A stretch of DNA of 64,000 nt from Ascarosepion bandense (taxonomy: Eukaryota > Mollusca > Cephalopoda > Sepiida > Sepiidae), in the NCBI GenBank assembly GCA_037127315.1, contig JBBBDQ010001270.1, positions 2,453,501 through 2,517,500 of the forward strand, written 5' to 3'. Position numbers and translations under genes: made by a program. The notes beneath the pieces were generated by a model that saw only the letters and a program-made list of their open reading frames with translations, did no database searches and was not told the DNA's origin. Shown here piece after piece: positions 20,318 through 32,700 of this stretch. Within the stretch, counting starts at the first letter, position 1. Each line of letters opens with the position of its first letter.

Positions 20318-20655
20318 TATTGTTCGGACATTTGTCCTCGTCTTTATTGACATATTTACGTCGTTTCGGCCGTTTTACGCTCCGGTCTTCTTCGGGTGCT
20401 ACGAATTTTGAACCGAACACTTTATTTCGATCATTGGTGTGGATCGTTCTCGTTTAATGTTGAGTTCAAGGGAGATAACTACATGGTATCCTGAAGAAGC
20501 ATCGCACATGGAACGAGAGCGATCTACAACATTGAGTGAAATGAAAGCTTTTGTTAAAAATTCTAAGCACCTGAAGAAGGCCAGGGCGTATAACGACAGA
20601 AACGCCGTAAACATAGCAATAAAGATGTGGACCACAGTCCGAACAATGTAAATAA
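20318..20655. repeat. Inverted pair of dispersed repeat G
   Basis: The left arm (20318-20410, antisense) and right arm (20560-20655, sense) carry the same sequence. The right arm reads GCACCTGAAGAAGGCCAGGG, CGTATAACGACAGAAACGCC, GTAAACATAGCAATAAAGAT. The inner part also pairs weakly (ATCGTTCTCGTTTAATGTTG against GAACGAGAGCGATC). About 340 bp in all, non-coding. Confidence 0.75.
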
Positions 20656-20816
20656 TGTAAATTGACGTTGAATAATTTAAAGTTTTGGAGATTGTTGCAA
20701 TTAAAGAAGCAAATGTACGGATGAGAGTTCCAAAGATGAAAAGTGCAAGGAAGGAAACTAAAACAGCAGACGTAGCGGTTATATTTGGACTATTTTCAGG
20801 GTAAATGGGTGGGACC

Positions 20817-21815
20817 TACACTACCGGCCATAATTATTTAGTTTTTTTTAAAGAAATGATGTATTTCATACCATTTTAGTATTTATTGCCAAATGAAACT
20901 AGAATGGTTCTTTTGCTATTATTACGTTGCAAAATTTCACAAGGCAAGGAAGCAAAGATTAACCCGCCCAAATCACTCTAAATTTTCTTCATTCTTTCAT
21001 TGATGAAACTGCAATATAGGTAATTCTTAAATATTTATAAATTCATTTGATACACATGTTACTGTGGAATATTAACAAAAGAACCATCCTATTTTCATTT
21101 ACAATTATTCACTTGGCCATAAATACTAAAAAATAGTATGAAATACATCACTTTTTTAAAACACTGTGGTCGCCTAATAATTATGGATGTTAGTGTATAT
21201 GTAGACATAAAATAGCAAATCTACATGGTGCGATGGATAAATTGTCGCTACTTGCCTTGTAAAATTTTGAAAGTAATAATATCAAAAGAACCATTCTATT
21301 ATTATTTATAATTAATTCACTTGGCAATAAATCTAAAAAATAGTATGAAATACATCACTTTTTAAAACACTGTGGTGGCCTAATAATTATGACTGTTAGT
21401 GTGTATGTCGGTATAAAATAGCAAATCTACAGGGCGTGCGATGGCTAAATAGTCGCTATTTGCATTGTAAAATTTTGAAAGTAATAATATCAAAAGAACC
21501 ATTCTATTTTCATTTACAATTATTCACTTGGCAATAAATCTAAAAAATAGTATGAAATACATCACTTTTTAAAACACTGTGGTGGCCTAATAATTATGAC
21601 TGTTAGTGTGTATGTCGGTATAAAATAGCAAATCTACAGGGTGCGATGGCTAAATAGTCGCTATTTGCCTTGTAAAATTTTGAAAGTAATAATATCAAAA
21701 GAACCATTCTATTTTCATTTACAATTATTCACTTGGCAATAAATCTAAAAAATAGTATGAAATACATCACTTTTTAAAACACTGTGGTGGTCTAATAACT
21801 ATGGCCGGTAGTGTA
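20817..21815. mobile_element. Tc1/mariner-type non-autonomous element with internal array
   Basis: Left end TACACTACCGGCCATAATTA, right end TAACTATGGCCGGTAGTGTA: inverted repeats bounded by TA. The uninterrupted LINE-A site at about 19125 reads GGGACCTAGTTGC, and here the flanks are GGGACCTA and TAGATTCC, which gives a TA target duplication. The inner left arm (AAATGATGTATTTCATACCA, complement of the right arm) is single. The right half is present about four times at 205-208 bp spacing. No transposase is encoded. Confidence 0.85.
21060..21790. repeat. Tandem array of about 206 bp, four units
   Basis: The phrase AAAAGAACCATNCTATTTTC recurs with its CCAT at about 21084, 21291, 21499 and 21704. 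Each unit has CACTTGGCAATAAATCTAAA, TAGTATGAAATACATCACTT, ACTGTGGTGGCCTAATAATT and AAATAGCAAATCTACAGGG. Later units are nearly identical to each other; the first is more diverged. Confidence 0.9.
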
Positions 21816-22004
21816 GATTCCAATCTAGTAGCGCGTGTAAATTCTCGTGGTCGGGGCACCGGAGTAAGATACTCGCAAAGCAGAGGCCATGAAAATACTT
21901 GTAGGAAACAGACAGACCGCAGCCATATCCTGTCATTGAGAAAGTAATTGAAATCGAGCTGCCAACTCGGGATCGATTACATTGCAGATCTTCCTTTGGA
22001 TTTT

Positions 22005-23656
22005 GCCGTGAACCTCAAGGTGAATAGCAAGAGCACCCGACCAGATATGGCAACACTATTCAATGCACGGACGAATGGTAGATTTATAAATGTGCAAGAT
22101 GGATTCTGACGAGAACCTCAAGATGAATAGCAGAAGCACCCGAGCAGATATGGCAACACTATTCAATGCACGGACGAATGGTAGATTTATAAATGTGCAA
22201 GATGGATTCTGACGAGAACCTCAAGATGAATAGCAGAAGCACCCGACCAGATATGGCAACAGTATTCAATGCACGGACGAATTGTAGATTTGTAAATGTG
22301 CAAGATGCATTCTGACGAGAACCTCAAGATGAATAGCAGAAGCACCCGACCAGATATGGCAACACTATTCAATGCACGGACGAATGGTAGATTTATAAAT
22401 GTGCAAGATGGATTCTGACGAGAACCTCAAGATGAATAGCAAGAGCACCCGACCAGATATGGCAACACTATTCAATGCACGGACGAATGGTAGATTTATA
22501 AATGTGCAAGATGGATTCTGACGAGAACCTCAAGATGAATAGCAGAAGCACCCGACCAGATATGGCAACAGTATTCAATGCACGGACGAATTGTAGATTT
22601 GTAAATGTGCAAGATGCATTCTGACGAGAACCTCAAGATGAATAGCAGAAGCACCCGACCAGATATGGCAACACTATTCAATGCACGGACGAATGGTAGA
22701 TTTATAAATGTGCAAGATGGATTCTGACGAGAACCTCAAGATGAATAGCAAGAGCACCCGACCAGATATGGCAACACTATTCAATGCACGGACGAATGGT
22801 AGATTTATAAATGTGCAAGATGGATTCTGACGAGAACCTCAAGATGAATAGCAGAAGCACCCGACCAGATATGGCAACAGTATTCAATGCACGGATGAAT
22901 GGTAGATTTATAAATGTGCAAGATGCATTCTGACGAGAACCTCAAGATGAATAGCAGAAGCACTCGACCAGATATGGCAACAGTATTCAATGCACGGATG
23001 AATGGTAGATTTATAAATGTGCAAGATGGATTCTGACGAGAACCTCAAGATGAATAGCAAGAGCACCCGACCAGATATGGCAACACTATTCAATGCACGG
23101 ACGAATGGTAGATTTATAAATGTGCAAGATGGATTCTGACGAGAACCTCAAGATGAATAGCAGAAGCACCCGACCAGATATAGCAACACTATTCAATGCA
23201 CGGACGAATGGTAGATTTATAAATGTGCAAGATGGATTCTGACGAGAACCTCAAGATGAATAGCAGAAGCACCCGACCAGATATAGCAACACTATTCAAT
23301 GCACGGACGAATGGTAGATTTATAAATGTGCAAGATGGATTCTGACGAGAACCTCAAGATGAATAGCAGAAGCACTCGACCAGATATGGCAACAGTATTC
23401 AATGCACGGATGAATGGTAGATTTATAAATGTGCAAGATGCATTCTGACGAGAACCTCAAGATGAATAGCAGAAGCACTCGACCAGATATGGCAACAGTA
23501 TTCAATGCACGGATGAATGGTAGATTTATAAATGTGCAAGATGGATTCTGACGAGAACCTCAAGATGAATAGCAGAAGCACCCGACCAGATATGGCAACA
23601 GTATTCAATGCACGGACGAATTGTAGATTTGTAAATGTGCAAGATGGATTCTGACG
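22005..23656 (-). repeat. 103-bp satellite made from LINE-A coding sequence
   Basis: Sixteen units, marked by GGTAGATTTATAAATGTGCA at 103-bp steps from about 22077 to 23622. Units differ at a few sites (CACCCGACC or CACTCGACC, CACTATTC or CAGTATTC, GATGGATTC or GATGCATTC). A three-unit, 309-bp higher-order block repeats at 22187-22372, 22496-22681 and 22805-22990, giving identical or near-identical 61-codon antisense frames. 103 is not a multiple of 3, so the frame shifts at each unit and no long protein results. Confidence 0.95.
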
Positions 23657-23660
23657 AGTA

Positions 23661-23849
23661 AAAAATTTTTGGCTTTAAATAACCATGCGTATGGTTATTT
23701 TGAACACAATTTTATGGCTGCTAGTAAATATATATTTGTACGTTTTGGGGTCATTTTGATATAAATCGTATTATTGTTAATTCTACTATAAAATATATTG
23801 CATGATTGTTTTGCTTGAAATCGAATTGTTGATAATTTTATATATTTAT
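23661..23849. other. AT-rich spacer
   Basis: Short AT-rich stretch between two LINE-A copies. No feature seen. Confidence 0.6.
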
Positions 23850-24330
23850 TTTTTTAATCATTTCACACCCAAAAAATGCAGGACTGCCACTGGTGCTTAG
23901 CGGGTTACACAGTGAGAAAAACAAGGTACAGAAGGTGTCGAATAAAGTATGAGAGGGGGTGGTATTTGAGTAGGTAGATGGGATTTAGGGAGAAAGATGT
24001 GATTTAGGGATATAGATGGGATTTAGGAGGTGGATGGTGGTTAGAGAGGTGGATGGGATTTAGGGAGGTGGAAGATGGCAATTGACGTCGCATTTAAACT
24101 TTTGGAAATTGTAGATATCAGGGAAGCAACTATACGGAAAGGAATTTCACAGACTAGATGTGCGAGAAAAGAAATAAAGTAGAAGTGACGGTTACATTTG
24201 ACTGTTTTGCCGGTAAAAGAGTGGGACCTAGTTGACAATCTGGTACCACAAGTAAAGTCCTGTCGACAGGGCGTCAGAGAAAAAAGCTAGTTGGAGCAGA
24301 AGCCGCGAAAATATTTTCAGAGAGTATAAA
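23850..24330 (-). pseudogene. LINE-A copy, 3' end
   Basis: The C-terminal remnant (STRSHSFTGKTVKCNRHFYF region) lies at 24041-24238, with the 3' UTR and tail at the left (TTAATCATTTCACACCC). A local GGGATTTAGGGA-type tandem at 23980-24070 decorates the UTR. Confidence 0.75.
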
Positions 24331-24349
24331 ATGCATATATAACTAACGA

Positions 24350-24440
24350 TTTTATTTTTAATCGTATCACCCCGAGCAAGGCGGTAACGCCACTGATGTA
24401 CAGGGGGCTACGCAAAAGTGAAAAGATTGGAAAAGAAAAA
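24350..24440 (-). mobile_element. LINE-A 3' terminal fragment
   Basis: TTTTAATCGTATCACCCCGA, GCAAGGCGGTAACGCCACTG and GGGGGCTACG mark a short LINE-A 3' terminus. Related coding sequence resumes near 24700. Confidence 0.6.
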
Positions 24441-24699
24441 ACCGGAAACCACATCCTAAACAGGAAACAAGGGATGAGCCTCTTAACCTGTTCAATAGAC
24501 GTGGGTGGAGTGTGAATTGGGCGATATGTAGATCTATCTACTCCAATTTATCTGTAAAAAGAAGAAAAGGAAAACTTATATTAGCCGATGTGTTTAATCC
24601 CCAGATGAACTTTATAATTTGCCCTAATAAAATCCATCAGAAGACCAAACATATCAGATAAATTTTTCTTTTGTTATTATTTATATGGACATATTCCGC
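24441..24699. other. Unassigned insert between LINE-A pieces
   Basis: No family recognised. It separates the LINE-A tail at 24440 from more LINE-A at 24700, so it may be an insertion into that copy. Confidence 0.35.
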
Positions 24700-24935
24700 A
24701 TACAGGATGTGCGATAAAAGAAGCTATTAGAGAAGAAGTGAGGTTACTTTTGTCTAGGTTGACGGTAAAATTGTGAGACCTTGATGCTAATCTAGTACCA
24801 CAAGTAAATTCATGTCGAGGAAAAAATTTCTTCAGTGCAGAAGTTGTGAAAATATTTGTAGAAAGGGCAGAGGGAAGCTACATCCTGTCAGTGAGAAAGT
24901 GACTGAAGGCGAGCTAACAAATCGTAAGACCATCA
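24700..24935 (-). pseudogene. LINE-A coding fragment
   Basis: Contains AGGATGTGCGATAAAAGAAG, CTAATCTAGTACCACAAGTA, AGTTGTGAAAATATTTGTAG and GAAGCTACATCCTGTCAGTG, all matching the antisense C-terminal region of LINE-A. Confidence 0.65.
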
Positions 24936-25339
24936 TTCCTTTTTTTTATATATTTGTCTCACAAAACATTCCTTTTGAGAAGGACCCTTCTATTTCTATA
25001 TTTCAAAATTAAAATAAATAAATAAATCCCGTTGATGCTAAAAAGGATATTTACCTTTCGTTTTCCGATACTATGATGCACGTTCGTGACAATAGGGTTT
25101 GCGAAATGTGTACTTACCTGAAACAGAAAGAAAAAGTAATTAGACATTATATATATTTAGGATTTAGAAGGACAGCATGCAATATAAATAAATAAAGTAA
25201 AAAAATGCAATAATGAATATTTTACAAGTATTTGATCACAATAACATTAAAATTAAAAGACATTTAAAAAATATTCCAACTAAATTATATTGATATAATA
25301 TTTTTTATAAAGTACATATAATTTTATTTTTATGTTCCG
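24936..25339. other. AT-rich sequence with no recognised feature
   Basis: AT-rich, with short frames of 62-66 codons on each strand and no motifs. Confidence 0.5.
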
Positions 25340-27110
25340 TCTTTCTTCAGGACGGAGGCAATCATGGACTTCGACTTACCGTTATCTTGTGTCTTCTTAA
25401 CAATTCTCCTTTTGATATCTTTCCCAAATACCGTTGTACCATCCACTATCTAAAGTCTATCAAATATCACACGCGCAGATTTCTCTTGTCACTTTTCTTC
25501 TATCTGTCCTGTGAGTATTAGATTCTCCAAGCCCTCTTTCCTCATTACCTATATCAGAAACCACAGCTGTCTTTTCCTGATACTACAAATGTTTATTTCG
25601 TTTGCATACTCTACAAAACCTTGCCGTTGCTCACATGTTCGTTTCATGATATCCTCAGTATCCTTCTGTATAACCACATTTCTGCTGCTTCGAATCTCTC
25701 CTTTATCCTTAAGGAGAGTGTACAGCACTTGTGCCATAAAAAAGAACAGAGATCACATAACAGTCCAACTCACTTTTTTTTGTTTCCAATTAAATCTTCC
25801 CATCTTTCAATACTCGACTCAGTCTTTGGAATACATCCTTGGCCATGCGAATTACCAAATGAGAAAATCTTCCAGCATTCGCTGTTAAAACGGAGGATAG
25901 ATATCACGAAACAGTCTAGTACACTTGTCGTTGTTTCTAATGAATTCTTCCCGTCTCTCAATACTCGACTCAGTCTTTGGAATACATCCTTGGCCATGCG
26001 AATTACCAAATGAGAAAATCTTCCAGCATTCGATGTTATAACGGAGGACAGATATCACGAAACAGTCTAGTACACTTGTCGTTGTTTCTAATGAATTCTT
26101 CCCGTCTCTCAATACTCAACTCAGTCTTTGGAATACATCCTTGGCCATGCGAATTACTAAAAGAGAAAATCTTCCAGCATTCGATGTTATAACGGAGGAC
26201 AAAGATCACATAAAAGTCCAGTACACTTTTCTTCGTTTCTAATAAAATCTCGTTTTTAATAATCCACTCAGCCTTTGAAATACATCCTTGGCCATGCCAA
26301 TTACCCAATGAGGGAATAGTCCAGCATTCCCTGTTTTAACTTTGTACAAATATCATATAAGTGTCCAGTACTCTTGTCGTTGCTTCTAAAGAAATCTTCC
26401 CGTCTTTCAATATTTTACTCAGTCTTTGGAAGACATCCTTGGCCATGCCAATTACCCAATGATGAAATCGTCTAGCATTCGCTGTTATAACGGAGGACAG
26501 AGATCACATAACAGTCCAGTATTCATGCCGTTGTTTCTAATGAAAATTTCCTGTTTTTGAAAACTGTACACAGTCTTTGAAATACATCATTGGCCATGCC
26601 AATTACCCAATGAAGAAATCGTCCAGCATTCTCTGTTAGAACGGTGGAGAGATCATATAACAGTCCAGTACACGTGTCGTTGTTTCTCAAGAAATCTTCC
26701 CGTCTTTCAATACACTAGACAGCCTTTGGAAAACTTCCTTGGCCATACAAATTACCCAATGAAAAAATCGTCCAGCATTCGCTGTTATAATGGAATGACA
26801 TATATCCCATAAAAGTCCTGTATTCTTGTCGTTGTTTCTAATGCAATCTTCTCGTCACTCAATACTCTACTTAGTCTTTGGAACACATCCTTGGCCATGG
26901 AAATTACCCAATGAGGATATCGTCCAACATTCGCTGTTATAATGGAGGATAGAGATCACATAAATTTCTAGTACTCTTGTTGTTTCTAATGAAATTTTTC
27001 GTCTTTCAATACTATAATCGGTCTTTGAAATACATCCCTGGCCATCCCAATTACCCAATGAGGAAGTTGTCCAGCATTCAATGTTTTAACGGGGGACAGT
27101 GATCACATAT
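25340..27110 (-). repeat. LINE-B-derived array, unit about 150 bp
   Basis: Positions 25340-25800 are LINE-B C-terminal sequence, interrupted, in antisense. From about 25800 the segment encoding GNSHGQGCIPKTESSIERWE-type text is repeated. The phrase GGCCATGCGAATTACC starts near 25841, 25992, 26143, 26290, 26441, 26592, 26741, 26893 and 27040, giving steps of 151, 151, 147, 151, 151, 149, 152 and 147. The unit corresponds to LINE-B IGMAKDAFQKLSRVLR through LDCYVISILRYNSECW. The first three steps are most alike; later units are more diverged. Confidence 0.9.
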
Positions 27111-27111
27111 T

Positions 27112-27490
27112 TCATTACCGAAAAAAAATCCTGAATGTGTTTTGAAGTTTTCGGCCGTTGTACGCTCTAGCTCTAGGAATTTCAAACTTAACCTTTTATT
27201 TCGATCACTAGTGTATATCATTCTCGTTCCATGTGTGATGCCACTTCCGGATGCCACATAGTTTTCTCACTAAAATCAACTCTCTAAGTTGTTTACCACT
27301 GCTGTAGCCATGTATTGAACTCACAACATTTCCGGTCAAGTCACTGGAACTAACCAACATCTATGCCCATTGGTACATGTGTACTTGAGCGTTCAACAGC
27401 CGCAACGTCGTAAACATGGCAAGAAAGATGAGGACATCAGTCCAAACATTGTAAATATGAGCTCACCTCAGAAGCATAAAACACGTGCCT
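27112..27490. repeat. Dispersed repeat G, inverted pair
   Basis: Positions 27112-27265 are antisense (TCGGCCGTTGTACGCTCTAG, ATTTCGATCACTAGTGTATA). Positions 27370-27490 are sense (GCAACGTCGTAAACATGGCA, AACATTGTAAATATGAGCTC). The arrangement mirrors the 20318-20655 pair. Confidence 0.65.
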
Positions 27491-27579
27491 GCATTTATCA
27501 TTTTTTCTTGACCTCCTGCTCTGTTCAGCCATCAATTTACACAAACTTCCTTGATCTCTTTTGCCCTCGATATGCTCTG

Positions 27580-27670
27580 TGAGTGTCCAGTTCTCCAAGC
27601 CCTCTTTCCACATTATTTTTCCATGAAATATCAGCTGTATCTTTCTAATTCTTAGTATAAGTGTTCATAA
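27580..27670 (-). pseudogene. LINE-B fragment
   Basis: The antisense translation contains RIRKIQLIFHGKIMWKEGLE, a drifted form of RKRQLKFLGHxMRKEGLEN. Confidence 0.6.
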
Positions 27671-27699
27671 GCCTCAGTTCCATGTGAGCTTTTGGTCGT

Positions 27700-28136
27700 C
27701 GCCTTGTTAAGTAGCTGATCAGTTCCATCCACGAAAAGTTGAAAGTCACACGGTATTCATTTATGCGTAACGCGCCTTGAGCCCATTAATCGCCGGCTAA
27801 AACCTCTGCCAACTTGAAAGTTCGCCTTAGTCGTAGGCATTGATTTTATCGGGAGAACTCTCTGCCCTGGCTGTAGTCTTCAGCATAGGAGACTCTCCAC
27901 TCAGTGATGTCGTGTTACCACACTACTGGCTGCAGACATATCTATGGAATTCAGTCCACCCCACTGCTAGATGGACGTAGACCCTACAAGAAGGTTCATC
28001 CACTCTTTGATAGGTCTTGTCTTTAACCCGGTGGTGTGTCCTCACTATTATGAAGCTATATCAAATGCTAACAGTATATATAGTCATCATTACTTTGATC
28101 TGGTGTGTCCATATTGTTGCTGGGAATCCTACAAAG
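27700..28136. repeat. Unclassified repeat, first copy
   Basis: Positions 27868-27975 and 28497-28610 are similar: CTGGC..TGNNTTCAG, GGAGNCTCTCCA, CAGTGATNTC, GGCTGCANNNNTANC, GGANTTCANTC. The second copy forms the left border of the 40-bp satellite. Confidence 0.45.
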
Positions 28137-28408
28137 CAGTCCGTCAGTTAAGTGGCATACGTGACACACGTTTGGGCTATCATGTTTACTTTATAATTGA
28201 CTAGGTAGTATATTTTCTCGCAGTAGGTTGACATTTATTTTTACGGTAGACTAGTTGCCAAATAAGGCTATAAAATCCAGTCTGTCCTGGTATTTAACCC
28301 ATAGCAAGGGTATTTGCACGTTAGTGAATAGAACGAATTCAACTGGAATTCGAACTCGGTTCTTCAATTTCTCATTCCGAGCTCATATACATTACACCAA
28401 AATACACA
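28137..28408 (-). mobile_element. SINE-1 copy, diverged
   Basis: Antisense. 3' end GTCAGTTAAGTGGCATACGT, head TGGAATTCGAACTCGGTTC. It has lost the perfect hairpin: GTTTACTTTATAATTGACTA stands in its place. Confidence 0.8.
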
Positions 28409-28496
28409 CCACTTCACATCTGAGCTAAAAGACCGAGAGATATTCATTCACACGAAAGATGTCTTGGTTAAGTAGACTTGGAAGAGACCATTGTGG

Positions 28497-28620
28497 AAAA
28501 TACTTTGCTCTGGCCATTGACTTCAGTTTTGGAAGCCCTCCATCCAGTGATATCACTCCGCTGGCTGCACCTGTAGCAAAGGAGTTCAATCTATTCTACT
28601 GAGTGTCTAGCCGACGTATC
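28497..28620. repeat. Unclassified repeat, second copy; left border of the satellite
   Basis: Homologous to 27868-27980. The last part, TATTCTACTGAGTGTCTAGC, CGACGTATCCATCAAAAGAT, recurs at 33306-33345 in front of the second satellite block. Confidence 0.55.
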
Positions 28621-28920
28621 CATCAAAAGATCTGCTGAGCGAACCGATGTTGTCGACAATAACCCGACCATGCAGCAGGCGAACCGATGTTGACGACGAC
28701 AACCCGACCATGCAGAAGGCGAACCGATGTTGTCGACGAGAACCCGACCATGCGGCAGGCGAACCGATGTTGTCGACGATAACCCCACAATGCAGGAGGT
28801 GAACCGATGTTGTCGACGACAACCGGACCATGCAGCAGGCGAACCGATGTTGTCGACGACAACCCCACAATGCAGCAGGCGAACCGATGTTGTCGACGAC
28901 AACCCGACCATGCAGAAGGC

Positions 28921-29400
28921 GAACCGATGTTGTCGACGAGAACCCGACCATGCGGCAGGCGAACCGATGTTGTCGACGACAACCCCACAATGCAGCAGGC
29001 GAACCGATGTTGTCGACGACAACCCGACCATGCAGAAGGCGAACCGATGTTGTCGACGATAACCCGACCATGCAGCAGGCGAACCGATGTTGTCGACGAC
29101 AACCGGACCATGCAGCAGGCGAACCGATATTGTCGACGACAACCCGACCATGCAGAAGGCGAACCGATGTTGTCGACGAGAACCCGACCATGCGGCAGGC
29201 GAACCGATGTTGTCGACGACAACCCCACAATGCAGCAGGCGAACCGATGTTGTCGACGACAACCCGACCATGCAGAAGGCGAACCGATGTTGTCGACGAT
29301 AACCCGACCATGCAGCAGGCGAACCGATGTTGTCGACGACAACCGGACCATGCAGCAGGCGAACCGATATTGTCGACGACAACCCGACCATGCAGAAGGC
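28921..29400. repeat. Exact 240-bp higher-order repeat in the satellite
   Basis: Positions 28921-29160 and 29161-29400 are identical by eye in all six monomers (order: GAG/CGG type, CCCCACAA type, AGAAGG type, GATAACCC type, CCGGACC type, then GATATTG/AGAAGG type). The next block begins the same way at 29401 and then diverges. Confidence 0.9.
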
Positions 29401-32400
29401 GAACCGATGTTGTCGACGAGAACCCGACCATGCGGCAGGCGAACCGATGTTGTCGACGATAACCCCACAATGCAGGAGGTGAACCGATGTTGTCGACGAC
29501 AACCGGACCATGCAGCAGGCGAACCGATGTTGTCGACGATAACCCCACAATGCAGCAGGCGAACCGATGTTGTCGACGATAACCCGACCATGCAGCAGGC
29601 GAACCGATGTTGTCGACGATAACCCGACCATGCAGCAGGCAAACCGATGTTGACGACGACAACCCGACCATGCAGCAGGCGAACCGATGTTGTCGACGAT
29701 AACCCGACCATGCAGCAGGCGAACCGATGTTGTCGACGATAACCCGACCATGCAGCAGGCAAACCGATGTTGTCGACGATAACCCGACCATGCAGCAGGC
29801 AAACCGATGTTGTCGACGATAACCCGACCATGCAGCAGGCGAACCGATGTTGACGACGACAACCCGACCATGCAGCAGGCGAACCGATGTTGTCGACGAG
29901 AACCCCACAATGCAGGAGGTGAACGGTATTGTCGACGATAACCCGACCATGCAACAGGCGAACCGATGTTGTCGACGACAACCGGACCATGCAACAGGCG
30001 AACCGATGTTGTCGACGAGAACCTGACCATGCGGCAGGCGAACCGATGTTGTCGACGATAACCCCACAATGCAGGAGGTGAACCGATGTTGTCGACGACA
30101 ACCGGACCATGCAACAGGCGAACCGATGTTGTCGACGATAACCCGACCATGCAGCGAGAGCGAACCGATGTTGTCGACGATAACCCGACCATGCAGCTTG
30201 AGCAAACCGATGTTGTCGACGATAACCCGACCATGCAACTTGAGCGAACCGATGTTGTCGACGATAACCCGACCATGCAGCGGGCGAACCGATGTTGTCG
30301 ACGATAACCCGACCATGCAGCAGGCAAACCGATGTTGTCGACGATAACCCGACCATCCCCGGCAGGCGAACCGATGTTGTCGACGATAACCCGACCATGC
30401 AGCAGGCGAACCGATGTTGTCGACGATAACCCGACCATGCAGCAGGAGCAAACCGATGTTGTCGACGATAACCCGACCATGCAGCAGGCGAACCGATGTT
30501 GTCGACGACAACCCGACCATGCAACAGGCGAACCGATGTTGTCGACGACAACCGGACCATGCAGCTTGAGCGAACCGATGTTGTCGACGACAACCGGACC
30601 ATGCAACAGGCGAACCGATGTTGTCGACGACAACCGGCTCCATCTGTGAGCGAACCGATCGCTGTCGACGACAACCGGACCATGCAACGAGCGAACCGAT
30701 GTCGACAGCGGACCATGCAGCTTGAGCGAACCGATGTTGTCGACGACAACCGGACCATGCAGCAGGCGAACCGATGTTGTCGACGACAACCGGACCATGC
30801 AGCAGGCGAACCGATGTTGTCGACGACAACCGGACCATGCAACAGGCGAACCGATGTTGTCGACGATAACCCGACCATGCAGCAGGCGAACCGATGTTGT
30901 CGACGATAACCCGACCGTACAGCAGGCGAACCGATGTTGTCGACGATAACCCCGACCATGCAGCAGGCAAACCGATGTTGTCGACGATAACCCGACCATG
31001 CAGCAGGCGAACCGATGTTGTCGACGACAACCCGACCATGCAGCAGGCGAACCGATGTTGTCGACGACAACCGGACCATGCAACAGGCGAACCGATGTTG
31101 TCGACGACAACCGGACCATGCAGCAGGCGAACCGATGTTGTCGACGACAACCCGACCATGCAACGAGCGAACCGATGTTGTCGACGACAACCGGACCATG
31201 CAGCAGGCGAACCGATGTTGTCGACGACAACCGGACCATGCAGCGAGCGAACCGATGTTGTCGACGACAACCCGACCATGCAGCAGGCGAACCGATGTTG
31301 TCGACGACAACCGGACCATACGCTTGAGCGAACCGATGTTGTCGACGACAACCGGACCATGCAGCAGGCGAACCACGATGTTGTCGACGACAACCCGACC
31401 ATGCAGCAGGCGAACCGATGTTGTCGACGATAACCCGACCATGCAGCAGGCAGGCGATGTTGTCGACGATAACCCGACCATGCAGCAGGCAAACCGATGT
31501 TGTCGACGACAACCGGACCATGCAGCTTGAGCGAACCGATGTTGTCGACGACAACCCGACCATGCAGCTTGAGCGAACCGATGTTGTCGACGACAACCGG
31601 ACCATGCAGCAGGCGAACCGATGTTGTCGACGACAACCCGACCATGCCAACAGGCGAACCGATGTTGTCGACGACAACCGGACCATGCAGCAGGCGAACC
31701 GATGTTGTCGACGACAACCCGACCATACAGCTTGAGCGAACCGATGTTGTCGACGACAACCGGACCATGCAGCAGGCGAACCGATGTTGTCGACGACAAC
31801 CGGACCATGCAGCAGGCGAACCGATGTTGTCGACGACAACCGGACCATGCAGCAGGCGAACCGATGTTGTCGACGGCAACCGGACCATGCAGCAGGCGAA
31901 CCGATGTTGTCGACGACAACCCGACCATGCAGCAGGCGAACCGATGTTGTCGACGACAACCCGACCATGCAGCAGGCGAACCGATGTTGTCGACGACAAC
32001 CCGACCATGCAGCAGGCGAACCGATGTTGTCGACGACAACCGGACCATGCAGCAGGCGAACCGATGTTGTCGACGACAACCCGACCATGCAGCAGGCGAA
32101 CCGATGTTGTCGACGACAACCGGACCATGCAGCAGGCGAACCGATGTTGTCGACGACAACCCGACCATGCAGCAGGCGAACCGATGTTGTCGACGACAAC
32201 CCGACCATGCAGCAGGCGAACCGATGTTGTCGACGACAACCGGACCATGCAGCAGGCGAACCGATGTTGTCGACGACAACCCGACCATGCAGCAGGCGAA
32301 CCGATGTTGTCGACGACAACCGGACCATGCAGCAGGCGAACCGATGTTGTCGACGACAACCGGACCATGCAGCAGGCGAACCGATGTTGTCGACGACAAC

Positions 32401-32700
32401 CCGACCATGCAGCAGGCGAACCGATGTTGTCGACGACAACCGGACCATGCAGCAGGCGAACCGATGTTGTCGACGACAACCGGGCCATGCAGCAGGCGAA
32501 CCGATGTTGTCGACGACAACCCGACCATGCAGCAGGCGAACCGATGTTGTCGACGATAACCCGACCATGCAGCAGGCGAGCCGATGTTGTCGACGATAAC
32601 CCGACCATGCAGCAGGCGAACCGATGTTGTCGACGACAACCGGACCATGCAGCAGGCGAACCGATGTTGTCGACGATAACCCGACCATGCAGCAGGCGAA

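Larger units (their letters stand above)
20655..23660 (-). pseudogene. LINE-A copy interrupted by a Tc1-type element and internally amplified
   Basis: LINE-A sequence runs from 20655 to 20818, is interrupted by a TA-flanked element (20817-21815), and resumes at 21816 (GATTCCAATCTAGTAGCG). From about 22005 the coding segment ILHIYKSTIRPCIEYCCHIW is repeated 16 times at 103-bp spacing until 23656. This motif is the conserved C-terminal helix region after the reverse transcriptase domain. Confidence 0.85.

Noticed and set aside
20555..20620. Firm hammerhead ribozyme annotation
   Set aside because: The CTGAAGA and GAAAC cores are present, but stem II is disrupted in this copy and I found no stem I partner or clear cleavage triplet, so I list it only as a finding.
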